Positions 34,887 to 42,615 of a stretch of 64,000 bases of DNA are shown piece by piece. The DNA comes from Marinobacter sp. BGYM27 (lineage in GTDB: Bacteria; Pseudomonadota; Gammaproteobacteria; Pseudomonadales; Oleiphilaceae). Position numbers and translations under genes: made by a program. The DNA lies in the NCBI GenBank assembly GCA_025153445.1, contig JANZNS010000003.1:496001-560000 (forward strand), in the 5' to 3' direction. How positions within the stretch are numbered: the first letter of the stretch is position 1; the number at the start of each line of letters is the position of its first letter. A model generated the notes under the pieces. That model ran no database searches, had not been told where the DNA came from, and was given only the letters and a program-made list of their open reading frames with translations.

Positions 34887-35756
34887 ATGGATTCCCAGAA
34901 ACAGTTCAAACGCCGTTTCAGTTTCGAGTTCTTCCCGCCCAAGACCGATCAGGGCAAAGAGAAACTCCAGACCGTGCGGGATCAGCTCGCCACCGTCGAC
35001 CCGGATTTCTTTTCGGTTACCTTCGGTGCCGGCGGATCAACCCGCGACCGCACTATCGACACCGTGCTGGATCTGCACCGCCAGGGCATTTCGACAGCCC
35101 CTCACCTTTCCTGCGTGGGCGCGACCCGCGACAGCATTGCCGAGCTGCTTGATCTCTACAAAGAGAACGGCATCCAGCGCATCGTTGCATTGCGCGGCGA
35201 TCTGCCGTCAGGCATGGGCGCTTCGGGTGAACTGCGCTATGCCAACGAACTGGTCAGTTTTATTCGCGAGCACAGCGGCGACACGTTCAACATTGAAGTG
35301 GCGGCCTACCCGGAGTTCCATCCCCAGGCACGCAATGCTGAAGACGATCTGAAAAACTTTGCCCGCAAGGTCGAAGCCGGTGCCAACAGTGCCATTACCC
35401 AGTACTTCTTCAACCCGGACAGCTACTTCTATTTTATTGACCGGCTGGAAAAAATGGGCGTCACGATTCCGGTTGTGCCGGGCATCATGCCCATAGTGAA
35501 CTTTTCGAGTCTGGTCCGTTTCTCTGACATGTGCGGCGCCGAAATCCCCCGCTGGATCCGCAAGCAGCTCGAAGCCTACGGTGACGACAGCGAGAGCATC
35601 CGCAAGTTCGGCGAAGACATGATCACCGAGATGTGTCAGAAGCTGCTCGATGCCGGCGCACCGGGCCTGCACTTCTACACCCTCAACCAGTCCACAACCA
35701 GCGTGAACATCTGGAACAACCTGGGCCTGGGCCTGCGCAACAAGATTGCATTCTGA
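34887..35756 (+). CDS. metF: 5,10-methylenetetrahydrofolate reductase
   Basis: A 289-residue FAD enzyme making 5-methyltetrahydrofolate for methionine synthesis. The opening FSFEFFPPKTDQGKEKL, GAGGSTRDRTIDTV, the flavin-binding ALRGDLPSG and AAYPEFHPQA, and GITQYFFN-like AITQYFFNPDSYFYF are typical. It closes the methyl-cycle unit. The start at 34887 is chosen because the conserved domain begins there; upstream in-frame codons lie within the hairpin region. The Shine-Dalgarno is weak (GAGC). Confidence 0.95.
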   Translation: MDSQKQFKRRFSFEFFPPKTDQGKEKLQTVRDQLATVDPDFFSVTFGAGGSTRDRTIDTVLDLHRQGISTAPHLSCVGATRDSIAELLDLYKENGIQRIVALRGDLPSGMGASGELRYANELVSFIREHSGDTFNIEVAAYPEFHPQARNAEDDLKNFARKVEAGANSAITQYFFNPDSYFYFIDRLEKMGVTIPVVPGIMPIVNFSSLVRFSDMCGAEIPRWIRKQLEAYGDDSESIRKFGEDMITEMCQKLLDAGAPGLHFYTLNQSTTSVNIWNNLGLGLRNKIAF

Positions 35757-35762
35757 ACCTCG

Positions 35763-35811
35763 GGGAACCTCTGTTCGGGTCCGTTGACGGCTGACCGGGC
35801 AGAGGCTCCCT
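35763..35811 (+). terminator. imperfect hairpin after metF
   Basis: CCTCTG (35768-35773) pairs with CAGAGG, and flanking GGG with CCC, in an imperfect stem just after the metF stop. A second small hairpin TTGAC-CTGC-GTCAA follows. No T-run, so it may be an attenuator or processing site rather than an intrinsic terminator. Confidence 0.35.
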
Positions 35812-36018
35812 TGACCTGCGTCAACATTCCCCGGCTCGCCAGCCCCCTCTTGGCCTTCGGCCGCGGCGGCCGCCTGTCATAAGGTCAATTAGACTTCTGT
35901 CGATGTCGCCAAAATTGACTTCCCCCCCTGTCTCCCCTCATGGTCTAAACTGATCTGGTTGTAGTGACACACAAAACCCACTGAACCGGGCGTCCAAAAG
36001 AAAAACCCAGGAGGAAAT

Positions 36019-36777
36019 ATGAGCACCAAATGGTTAACCACCGTGAGTGCAACTTTGGCCCTTACCCTTGGCGCCACAACGGCTAGTGCAGAGACCCTGC
36101 GCGCAGTAACCGACCCCAGCTTTGTTCCATTTGAAATGATGGATCAGGAATCCGGCAAAATGGTCGGGTTCGACATGGATATTCTGGCCGAAGTGGCCAA
36201 ACGCGCGGGCTTTGATTACAAGCTCAACACCATGGACTTCAACGGTATTATCCCCGCGCTTCAAACCGGCAACGTCGATATCGCACTCGCCGGGATCACC
36301 ATCACCGATGAGCGTGAAAAAATCGTCGACTTCTCCGATCCGTACTATGACTCGGGCCTGCGCCTGCTGGTCAAGGAAGGCGATGACTCCATCAAGGCCA
36401 TCAGTGATCTGGAAGGCAAAAAAGTCGGCACCAAAATCGGCAGCACCAGCTACGATTACCTGACCAAAAACATCAAGGACAATGACGGCGTAACGCCTTA
36501 TCCCGGCAGCGCCGACATGTACATGGCGCTGATGTCCGGCAGTGTTGACGCCGTGTTCTACGATGCGCCGAACGTGGGCTACTTCGCCAGCACCAAAGGC
36601 AAGGGTCGCGTCACCACCGTTGGCGAACTTTATGAAGGCCAGCAATACGGCATCGCCCTGAAGAGCGGCAGCAAGTGGGTTGAGGACGTTAACGAAGCCA
36701 TTGCTGAAATGAAGGACGACGGCACCTACAAGGAAATCTACGAGAAGTGGTTTGGCAAAATGCCAGAGGCCAAGTAA
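36019..36777 (+). CDS. polar amino-acid ABC transporter, binding protein (GlnH-like)
   Basis: A 252-residue periplasmic binding protein with a signal peptide (about 1-24, ending ASA-ET) and the family 3 fold: LRAVTDPSFVPFEM, GFDMDILAEVAKRAG, the ligand motif DIALAGITITDEREKIVDFSD and KVGTKIGSTSYDYL. The closest known type is glutamine-binding GlnH. GGAGGAAAT before the ATG is the strongest ribosome site in the window. The permease and ATPase genes follow; an attenuating terminator after this gene probably gives it excess expression over them, as is usual for binding proteins. Confidence 0.9.
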   Translation: MSTKWLTTVSATLALTLGATTASAETLRAVTDPSFVPFEMMDQESGKMVGFDMDILAEVAKRAGFDYKLNTMDFNGIIPALQTGNVDIALAGITITDEREKIVDFSDPYYDSGLRLLVKEGDDSIKAISDLEGKKVGTKIGSTSYDYLTKNIKDNDGVTPYPGSADMYMALMSGSVDAVFYDAPNVGYFASTKGKGRVTTVGELYEGQQYGIALKSGSKWVEDVNEAIAEMKDDGTYKEIYEKWFGKMPEAK

Positions 36778-36784
36778 GCCCTGT

Positions 36785-36822
36785 AAAGCGCAGGACATCT
36801 TCCGGGTGTCCTGCGCTTTTTT
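36785..36822 (+). terminator. terminator/attenuator inside the transporter operon
   Basis: AAAGCGCAGGACA (36785-36797) pairs with TGTCCTGCGCTTT (36807-36819), followed by a T-run. It lies between the binding protein and the permease and probably reduces read-through to the membrane components. Confidence 0.8.
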
Positions 36823-36832
36823 ATTGCAAAGG

Positions 36833-36881
36833 AACCTCTGATTAGATCTTGCCGAATCACCAAAAGACTTAATCAGAGGTT
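36833..36881. repeat. 12-bp inverted repeat before the permease gene
   Basis: AACCTCTGATTA (36833-36844) and TAATCAGAGGTT (36870-36881) are exact reverse complements around 25 bases. It lies 24 bases before the permease start. It could be an RNA hairpin, or the footprint of a small mobile or regulatory repeat, as GGAACCTCTG also occurs near 35764 and 39038. Confidence 0.6.
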
Positions 36882-36904
36882 ATCTAACCTGGAGACTAAA
36901 CATC

Positions 36905-37576
36905 GTGGAATCCGGATTCACGTTTGACTGGAGCGCTGCCGTTGGCGCGCTACCTCATCTTGTAAAAGGTATTCCCTATACCCTGATGATCTCGTTCGGC
37001 GGCCTGCTGATCGGGTTTGTCATCGGTATTTTTATGGGGCTGCTGAGCATTAATAAAAGTCGCTGGCTGCGCTGGCCCGCAACGGCTTATATCGAGATTT
37101 TCCGCGGCACGCCGATTCTGGTGCAGGTGCTGTTTATCTTTTACGGCCTGCCAGACCTGGTAGGCGGCCCGATCAACGCGCTGACAGCCGGTATTGCAGC
37201 GATTGCACTGAACTCTGGTGCCTATATTTCTGAAGTCGTCCGGGGTGGCGTTCAGTCCATCGATAAAGGCCAGACCGAAGCCGGCGTATCGCTAGGCCTG
37301 TCACGGTCGCAAACCTTCTGGTCAGTAGTCTGGCCGCAAGCCTTCCGCCGGATGATCCCGCCGCTGGGCAATCAGGCCATCGTCAGCATCAAGGACACCT
37401 CGCTGTTTTCCGTTATCGGTGTCGGCGAACTGGTGCGTCAGGGGCAAATCTACATTGCCACCACCTTTACTGCCTTCGAGGTGTATTTCATGGTCGCCCT
37501 GCTCTATCTGGCGATTACCCTCACGCTGTCGCTGCTTCTGCGTTTCGTAGAACGACGCGGACTGGCCTCAACCTGA
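36905..37576 (+). CDS. polar amino-acid ABC transporter, permease (GlnP-like)
   Basis: A 223-residue inner-membrane protein with about five helices and the HisM/GlnP features: EIFRGTPILVQVLFIFYGLP and the EAA loop GQTEAGVSLGLSRSQTFWSVVWPQA, where the ATPase docks. It starts with GTG (36905), with GGAG ten bases upstream. It is followed by the ATPase gene 13 bases later. Confidence 0.9.
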   Translation: MESGFTFDWSAAVGALPHLVKGIPYTLMISFGGLLIGFVIGIFMGLLSINKSRWLRWPATAYIEIFRGTPILVQVLFIFYGLPDLVGGPINALTAGIAAIALNSGAYISEVVRGGVQSIDKGQTEAGVSLGLSRSQTFWSVVWPQAFRRMIPPLGNQAIVSIKDTSLFSVIGVGELVRQGQIYIATTFTAFEVYFMVALLYLAITLTLSLLLRFVERRGLAST

Positions 37577-37589
37577 CGGAGACTGAACC

Positions 37590-38336
37590 ATGGAAAAGAT
37601 CGTGCGCATGCAGCGCCTGAACAAGTATTTCGGTCAGCACCATGTTCTCAAGGACATTGACCTCTCGGTCGAGCATGGTGAGGTTGTGGTGATTATCGGT
37701 GCCAGTGGCTCCGGCAAATCCACCCTGATCCGTTGCGTCAACGGCCTGGAAGAATTCGAGTCCGGCGAGTTGCAGGTTGATCAGCATCCGCTGGAGCCCA
37801 AGGGTGGCAACCAGAAAAACCTTTCCGAAATCCGCAAGGAAGTCGGCATGGTTTTCCAGCAATTCAACCTGTTCCCTCACCTGTCGGTGAAGGACAACAT
37901 CATGCTGGCGCCCCGCAAGGTCAAAAGCACCGACAAGGCAGAGGCCGACAAGGTCGCCATGAAGCTGCTTGATCGTGTAGGCATCGCCAATCAGGCCGAC
38001 AAGTATCCGTCCCAGCTATCCGGCGGTCAGCAGCAACGGGTGGCGATCGCCCGGGCGCTGGCAATGGAACCGCGCCTGATGCTGTTCGACGAACCCACTT
38101 CGGCCCTTGATCCTGAAATGATCGGCGAAGTGCTTGATGTCATGCGGGAACTGGCCAAGGAAGGGATGACCATGATGGTGGTCACCCACGAAATGGGCTT
38201 CGCCCGGGAAGTGGCCGACCGCGTCATCTACATCGACAGCGGCCAGATTGTCGAGGAAGGCAAACCGGAAGCTGTATTCGATAATCCGCAGAACGAACGG
38301 ACCCAGTCGTTCCTGTCGCGGGTGCTCAAGCACTGA
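37590..38336 (+). CDS. polar amino-acid ABC transporter, ATPase (GlnQ-like)
   Basis: A 248-residue ABC ATPase. Walker A is [14 protein letters not shown], the signature is [15 protein letters not shown], Walker B is [14 protein letters not shown], and the H-loop is VVTHEMGF. A short insertion around [19 protein letters not shown] precedes the Q-loop. It completes a three-gene importer, presumably for glutamine or a similar polar amino acid. It ends in a strong terminator. Confidence 0.93.
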   Translation: MEKIVRMQRLNKYFGQHHVLKDIDLSVEHGEVVVIIGASGSGKSTLIRCVNGLEEFESGELQVDQHPLEPKGGNQKNLSEIRKEVGMVFQQFNLFPHLSVKDNIMLAPRKVKSTDKAEADKVAMKLLDRVGIANQADKYPSQLSGGQQQRVAIARALAMEPRLMLFDEPTSALDPEMIGEVLDVMRELAKEGMTMMVVTHEMGFAREVADRVIYIDSGQIVEEGKPEAVFDNPQNERTQSFLSRVLKH

Positions 38337-38360
38337 TGCATGGACGTTCAGCTATAGCGT

Positions 38361-38399
38361 AAAACAGAAAGGGAGCCCCAGCGGCTCCCTTTCTGTTTT
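38361..38399. terminator. strong bidirectional terminator
   Basis: AAAACAGAAAGGGAGCC (38361-38377) pairs over 17 bp with GGCTCCCTTTCTGTTTT (38383-38399). It separates the ABC transporter from the convergent DUF2505 gene. Confidence 0.9.
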
Positions 38400-38423
38400 C
38401 AGGCCCACTCAAACCCTGTGCGG

Positions 38424-38912
38424 TTAGAGCAGCCCCCGAATAGCGTCGTATTCCTGCTCCAGCTTGTAGCGGGTGTCATCCACCAGAAACTGCGCCACCT
38501 TTTTCCCCAGTAACGGAATATCGCAACGCACGTCCAGCGAAACGTGGTTGGTGCAACTGCTCTGAGAACCGTGCAGGCGCATATTGCCGTGGATTTTGGC
38601 CGGCACACCTTCAATCCGAACGCGGAATTCACAGTGCCACTCGTTGTCGTCCTTGCGGAACCAGTGCTCTTCCTGACGGATCGAATTCCACTCACGGTGG
38701 AAACTCGCCAGCGTCGCGGGCACTTTGACCGAAGTGGTCATTTCCCGTTCCACAACCAACTTGCCGGCGGCATCATCGCGTTTCAGTTCGGCGACCTTCA
38801 CATTCCGGTTGCCCATCCGCTGGTTCTTCTTGTGAATTGTATCCTCGTCAAAGAACACCCCCAGTACGTCATCCAATCCGGCAGCGTACGGGTGCACCAC
38901 GTCAAATTTCAT
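38424..38912 (-). CDS. DUF2505 protein
   Basis: A 162-residue cytoplasmic protein of the DUF2505 family, expected to have a START/SRPBCC-like lipid- or ligand-binding fold: VVHPYAAGLDDVLGVFFDE, a central REMTTSVKVPATLASF and the C-terminal IPLLGKKVAQFLVDDTRYKLEQEY are its usual blocks. No function is known. GGAGG lies six bases before the ATG. It is divergent from bioA, with 162 bases between. Confidence 0.75.
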   Translation of the reverse strand: MKFDVVHPYAAGLDDVLGVFFDEDTIHKKNQRMGNRNVKVAELKRDDAAGKLVVEREMTTSVKVPATLASFHREWNSIRQEEHWFRKDDNEWHCEFRVRIEGVPAKIHGNMRLHGSQSSCTNHVSLDVRCDIPLLGKKVAQFLVDDTRYKLEQEYDAIRGLL

Positions 38913-39074
38913 GCTGCGCCTCCAGTTTTATTTTACCGGTGATCATCCATCAGAGCGTCGATGCCACACATTGGCCGGTCAGCCGTCGGCGACTGGCACA
39001 GCAGCCCCCCTGACCAGTATGATGGCGATCTGTTTTAGGGAACCTCTGAAGCCAAGACCGGAAGGGAGAGCAAA

Positions 39075-40424
39075 ATGCGCAATGCGGACATCGTCAAACG
39101 GGATCTGAAATCAGTCTGGCACCCCTGCACCCAGATGAAAGACCACGAAAGCCTGCCACTGATACCGATCAAGCGAGGCAAAGGGGTCTGGCTGGAAGAT
39201 TTCGAGAACAACCGCTTTATCGATGCCGTGAGTTCCTGGTGGGTGAACCTGTTCGGTCATGCGAATCCGCGGATAAACGGCGCGATCCGGGATCAGATTG
39301 AGCAGCTTGAGCACGTCATTCTGGCCGGTTTCAGTCACGAGCCGGTGGTCAATCTTTCCGAGCGCCTGATTGAAGTGACGCCGCCCGGTCTGAACAAGTG
39401 CTTCTACGCTGATAACGGCTCGTCCGCGATCGAAGCAGCCCTGAAGATGAGCTATCACTACTGGAAAAATCTGGGCAAACCCAACAAAAAGAACTTCGTT
39501 AACCTGGGCAACAGTTACCACGGTGAAACCCTCGGCGCTCTCGCACTCGGCGATGTCAGCCTGTACAAGGAGACCTATCAGCCACTGCTGATGGAGGTCA
39601 TCACCGCACCGTCACCCGATGCCTACAACCGCGAAGCTGGCGAAAGCTGGGAAGATTACGCCCTGCGCCAGTTTGAAGCGATGGACAAGATCCTCGCAGA
39701 ACAGCACGACGAAATCTGCGCAGTCGTGGTGGAACCGCTGATTCAGTGTGCCGGCGGCATGCGCATGCACCACGCCATTTACCACAAGAAACTACGCGAG
39801 GCCTGCGACAAATACGGCGTTCACCTGATTGCCGATGAAATTGCCGTCGGTTTTGGCCGTACCGGCACGATGTTCGCCTGCGAGCAGTCCGGCATCACCC
39901 CTGATTTCATCTGCCTGTCTAAAGGACTGACGGCCGGTTACCTGCCGCTATCGGCAGTACTGACCACCGACACGGTGTATGACGCGTTTTATGACGATTA
40001 CGAGACCATGCGCGCCTTCCTGCACTCCCACAGCTACACCGGCAACCCGATTGGCTGCGCCGTCGCACTGGCAACTCTCGATATTTTCCGCGACGACAAT
40101 GTAATCGAGAACAACCGCAAGCTGGCAACCTGCATGGGCGAGTCAGTGGCGCATCTTATCGACCACCCGAACGTGGGCGATATCCGCCAGCATGGCATGA
40201 CCCTGGCAATCGAGATGGTGAAAGATAAAGCCACAAAAACCCCGTTCCCCTGGCAGGAGCGACGCGGTATAAAGGTCTATCGTCACTCACTGACCCGGGA
40301 AGCGCTGCTGCGCCCTCTGGGAAATGTGGTTTATTTCATGCCGCCTTACGTCATCAACGAGGAGCAAATCCGGCACCTCGCCCAGGTGGCAACAGAAGGC
40401 ATCGACATCGCTGTCCGGGACTGA
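39075..40424 (+). CDS. bioA: adenosylmethionine-8-amino-7-oxononanoate transaminase
   Basis: A 449-residue PLP-dependent aminotransferase of biotin synthesis that uses SAM as amino donor. The PLP lysine is K283 (LSKGLTAGYLPL); typical BioA text includes VWHPCTQMKDHE, DAVSSWWVNLFGH, FYADNGSSAIEAALKMS and GFGRTGTMFACEQ. The SAM cycle genes lie 3 kb upstream but in a separate unit. No other bio genes and no BirA operator are seen nearby. It has a good ribosome site (GGGAGA) and overlaps no neighbour; rsmE follows after eight bases, so they are co-transcribed. Confidence 0.93.
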   Translation: MRNADIVKRDLKSVWHPCTQMKDHESLPLIPIKRGKGVWLEDFENNRFIDAVSSWWVNLFGHANPRINGAIRDQIEQLEHVILAGFSHEPVVNLSERLIEVTPPGLNKCFYADNGSSAIEAALKMSYHYWKNLGKPNKKNFVNLGNSYHGETLGALALGDVSLYKETYQPLLMEVITAPSPDAYNREAGESWEDYALRQFEAMDKILAEQHDEICAVVVEPLIQCAGGMRMHHAIYHKKLREACDKYGVHLIADEIAVGFGRTGTMFACEQSGITPDFICLSKGLTAGYLPLSAVLTTDTVYDAFYDDYETMRAFLHSHSYTGNPIGCAVALATLDIFRDDNVIENNRKLATCMGESVAHLIDHPNVGDIRQHGMTLAIEMVKDKATKTPFPWQERRGIKVYRHSLTREALLRPLGNVVYFMPPYVINEEQIRHLAQVATEGIDIAVRD

Positions 40425-40432
40425 GCCAAAGC

Positions 40433-41179
40433 ATGCGCGTACCTCGTATCTACACCCCGGTCGCACTGACTGCAGGCCAGGAAATTGCTCTGGATGAGCA
40501 TGCTGCCAACCATGTCGGCCGGGTGCTGCGCATGCAAACCGGCCAGGCATTGGAACTGTTCAACAGTGATGGCCTCGACTACCCGGCAACGATCACCGGC
40601 GTCAGCAAGCGGGAAGTGCTTGTATTACTCGCAGAGCCGGTGCCCAATCACACCGAGTCGCCGCTGAAAGTGCACCTCGGGCAGGTGCTTTCCCGTGGCG
40701 ACAGAATGGATTACGCGATCCAGAAAAGTGTCGAAATGGGCGTGGACCGGATCACACCACTGGTCAGCGAGCGCTGCGAAGTGAAACTTAAAGGTGATCG
40801 GGAAGACAAACGCCTGCGCCACTGGCAGCAAGTGGCGATCAGTGCAGCCGAGCAGTGCGGAAGAGCCCGGGTACCGGAGATAATGCCGGTCTCGACCCTG
40901 GCGGACTGGTTTGCAGCCACAGCGGATGATGACCTGCGCCTGGTACTGCATCATCGCACCCGGCAATCACTCGCCGAGCTGGCAAAACCTGCGCGCCTGG
41001 CGCTGCTGGTAGGGCCGGAAGGCGGACTGGCGGACGACGAAATACAGGCCGCTGAAGCGGCGGGGTTTGTTGCGGCAGCGTTAGGCCCCCGGGTCCTGCG
41101 CACTGAAACAGCACCGGTTGCGGCGCTGTCCGTGTGCCACTGGTTATGGGGAGACGGACAGAACAGCGGCAACGCCTAA
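40433..41179 (+). CDS. rsmE: 16S rRNA (uracil1498-N3)-methyltransferase
   Basis: A 248-residue SPOUT-class methyltransferase modifying U1498 of 16S rRNA. The N-terminal PUA-like part has HVGRVLRMQTGQALELF; the catalytic part has the knot motifs KSVEMGVDRITPLVSERCE, QCGRARVPEI, LLVGPEGGLADDEI and LGPRVLRTETAPVAAL. It lies eight bases after bioA. Confidence 0.94.
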   Translation: MRVPRIYTPVALTAGQEIALDEHAANHVGRVLRMQTGQALELFNSDGLDYPATITGVSKREVLVLLAEPVPNHTESPLKVHLGQVLSRGDRMDYAIQKSVEMGVDRITPLVSERCEVKLKGDREDKRLRHWQQVAISAAEQCGRARVPEIMPVSTLADWFAATADDDLRLVLHHRTRQSLAELAKPARLALLVGPEGGLADDEIQAAEAAGFVAAALGPRVLRTETAPVAALSVCHWLWGDGQNSGNA

Positions 41180-41334
41180 CCCGCCCGGAACCCAAACAAA
41201 GCGGGCGCTCATACGTCATAAACAAGACAACCGCTTGAAGAATACAATTTGATGATTCAAAAGGTTAGCAGGCGGACATCGCCCACCTGACATCAACAGG
41301 CAACCACAATAACAAGCTGACGAGAGATCTGTTC

Positions 41335-42615
41335 GTGCAAGAATCCAAACGTTTCCGGATCACCAAACGGCGCCTTCTACCGCTTATTCTGATCGCCATC
41401 GCAGTGGCGCTGATTTTTGTGATGGCCCTGCTCAAGCCGGTACCACCGGAATCCACGGCAAAAGAAAAAGCCTGGCCTGTGCAGACCGTCACGCTTGATG
41501 CCCAGTCCAGATCCCCTCAATTACGCCTGTTAGGTCGCATCGAAACCCCTTACCAATCCACTCTTAGTGCGAGTGTGACCGCAAATGTAGAAGCACTGCC
41601 TCGCCTTGAAGGGCAGACAGTCGAGCGTGACGCCGTGCTGATTGAGCTGGATGATACCGAGGTCAAACTGCTGGTGGCCCAGCGCGAGGCAGACGTCGCG
41701 GAGCTGGAAAGCCAACTCAAGCAGGAACAGAACCAGTTCGCTTCAGACAAGCGCCTGCTGGCGCGGGAGAAAGAACTGGTCGCCATCGCTCAAAGTGGGC
41801 TCGATCGCGAAAACAAGCTGCAAGCCTCCAAACTCAGCAGCCAGTCACGCACCGATCAGGCGAGCCAGTCGCTGCAGGCCGCAGAAATATCCATGGTGAA
41901 CCGTGAATTGGCGGTCGCCAATCATGACAGCCGACGCCAATCGCTGCAGGCCAAACTGGCTCGAGCGGAAGCATTACTGGAGCAATCACGGCTGGATCTA
42001 GAGCGAACCGAAATTCGGGCGCCCTTCGCCGGAGTGATCGTATCCATTCAGGTGAGCCCCGGCGAGCGTGTCCGCCCCGGTGAAGTCCTGGCGACGCTTT
42101 ATTCCACTCGCGACCTTGAAGTCCGCGCCCAGATTCCGATGCAACAAGCGGGCTTTGTTGCGCAATCGCTCAATAAAAGCGAGCCGGTTACCGCACAGGC
42201 GAAACTGGGCCAGACCATCCTGAACCTGACACTCAACCGCCTGTCCGGTCAGGTAAATGCAGGCGCTGGAGGGATTGACGGGCTATTCAGGTTTGAGGGC
42301 GAAGCCCCTGCAGCTGCGCTCAACCGCACGCTGGACCTGACACTCAACCTGCCCAGCCAACCCGGTCTGTTTGCCGTGCCGGTCTCCGCGCTCTATGACG
42401 AGCATACGCTCTACCGGGTTACCGATGGACGCCTGGAATCGGTCGAAGTGCAGCTTGCAGGCGACCGATTTGAAAAGGGTCGGCAGCAGTTACTGGTCCG
42501 GTCTGATGCACTCAAGACGGGTGATCCAATCCTGACCACCCAGCTCCCCAATGCGATATCGGGACTGAAAGTAGAGCCAACGGGCAGTGCCGACAGCACG
42601 GAGCAGGCGCAATGA
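41335..42615 (+). CDS. RND efflux periplasmic adaptor (membrane fusion protein)
   Basis: A 426-residue HlyD/AcrA-type adaptor with an N-terminal membrane helix (about 13-33), a split lipoyl/barrel-sandwich domain, and a long alpha-hairpin (about 105-220, rich in Glu, Gln, Arg and Leu), then a beta-barrel (from about APFAGVIVSIQVSPGERVRPG). It links an RND pump to an outer-membrane channel. It starts with GTG (41335), with a weak ribosome site, and overlaps the pump gene by four bases (ATGA), which makes them a translational pair. No outer-membrane channel gene is present, so an unlinked TolC is likely used. No local regulator. Confidence 0.9.
   Translation: MQESKRFRITKRRLLPLILIAIAVALIFVMALLKPVPPESTAKEKAWPVQTVTLDAQSRSPQLRLLGRIETPYQSTLSASVTANVEALPRLEGQTVERDAVLIELDDTEVKLLVAQREADVAELESQLKQEQNQFASDKRLLAREKELVAIAQSGLDRENKLQASKLSSQSRTDQASQSLQAAEISMVNRELAVANHDSRRQSLQAKLARAEALLEQSRLDLERTEIRAPFAGVIVSIQVSPGERVRPGEVLATLYSTRDLEVRAQIPMQQAGFVAQSLNKSEPVTAQAKLGQTILNLTLNRLSGQVNAGAGGIDGLFRFEGEAPAAALNRTLDLTLNLPSQPGLFAVPVSALYDEHTLYRVTDGRLESVEVQLAGDRFEKGRQQLLVRSDALKTGDPILTTQLPNAISGLKVEPTGSADSTEQAQ

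Noticed and set aside
38913-39074. BirA operator before bioA
   Set aside because: No TTGTAAAC-type half-sites with the expected spacing are present.
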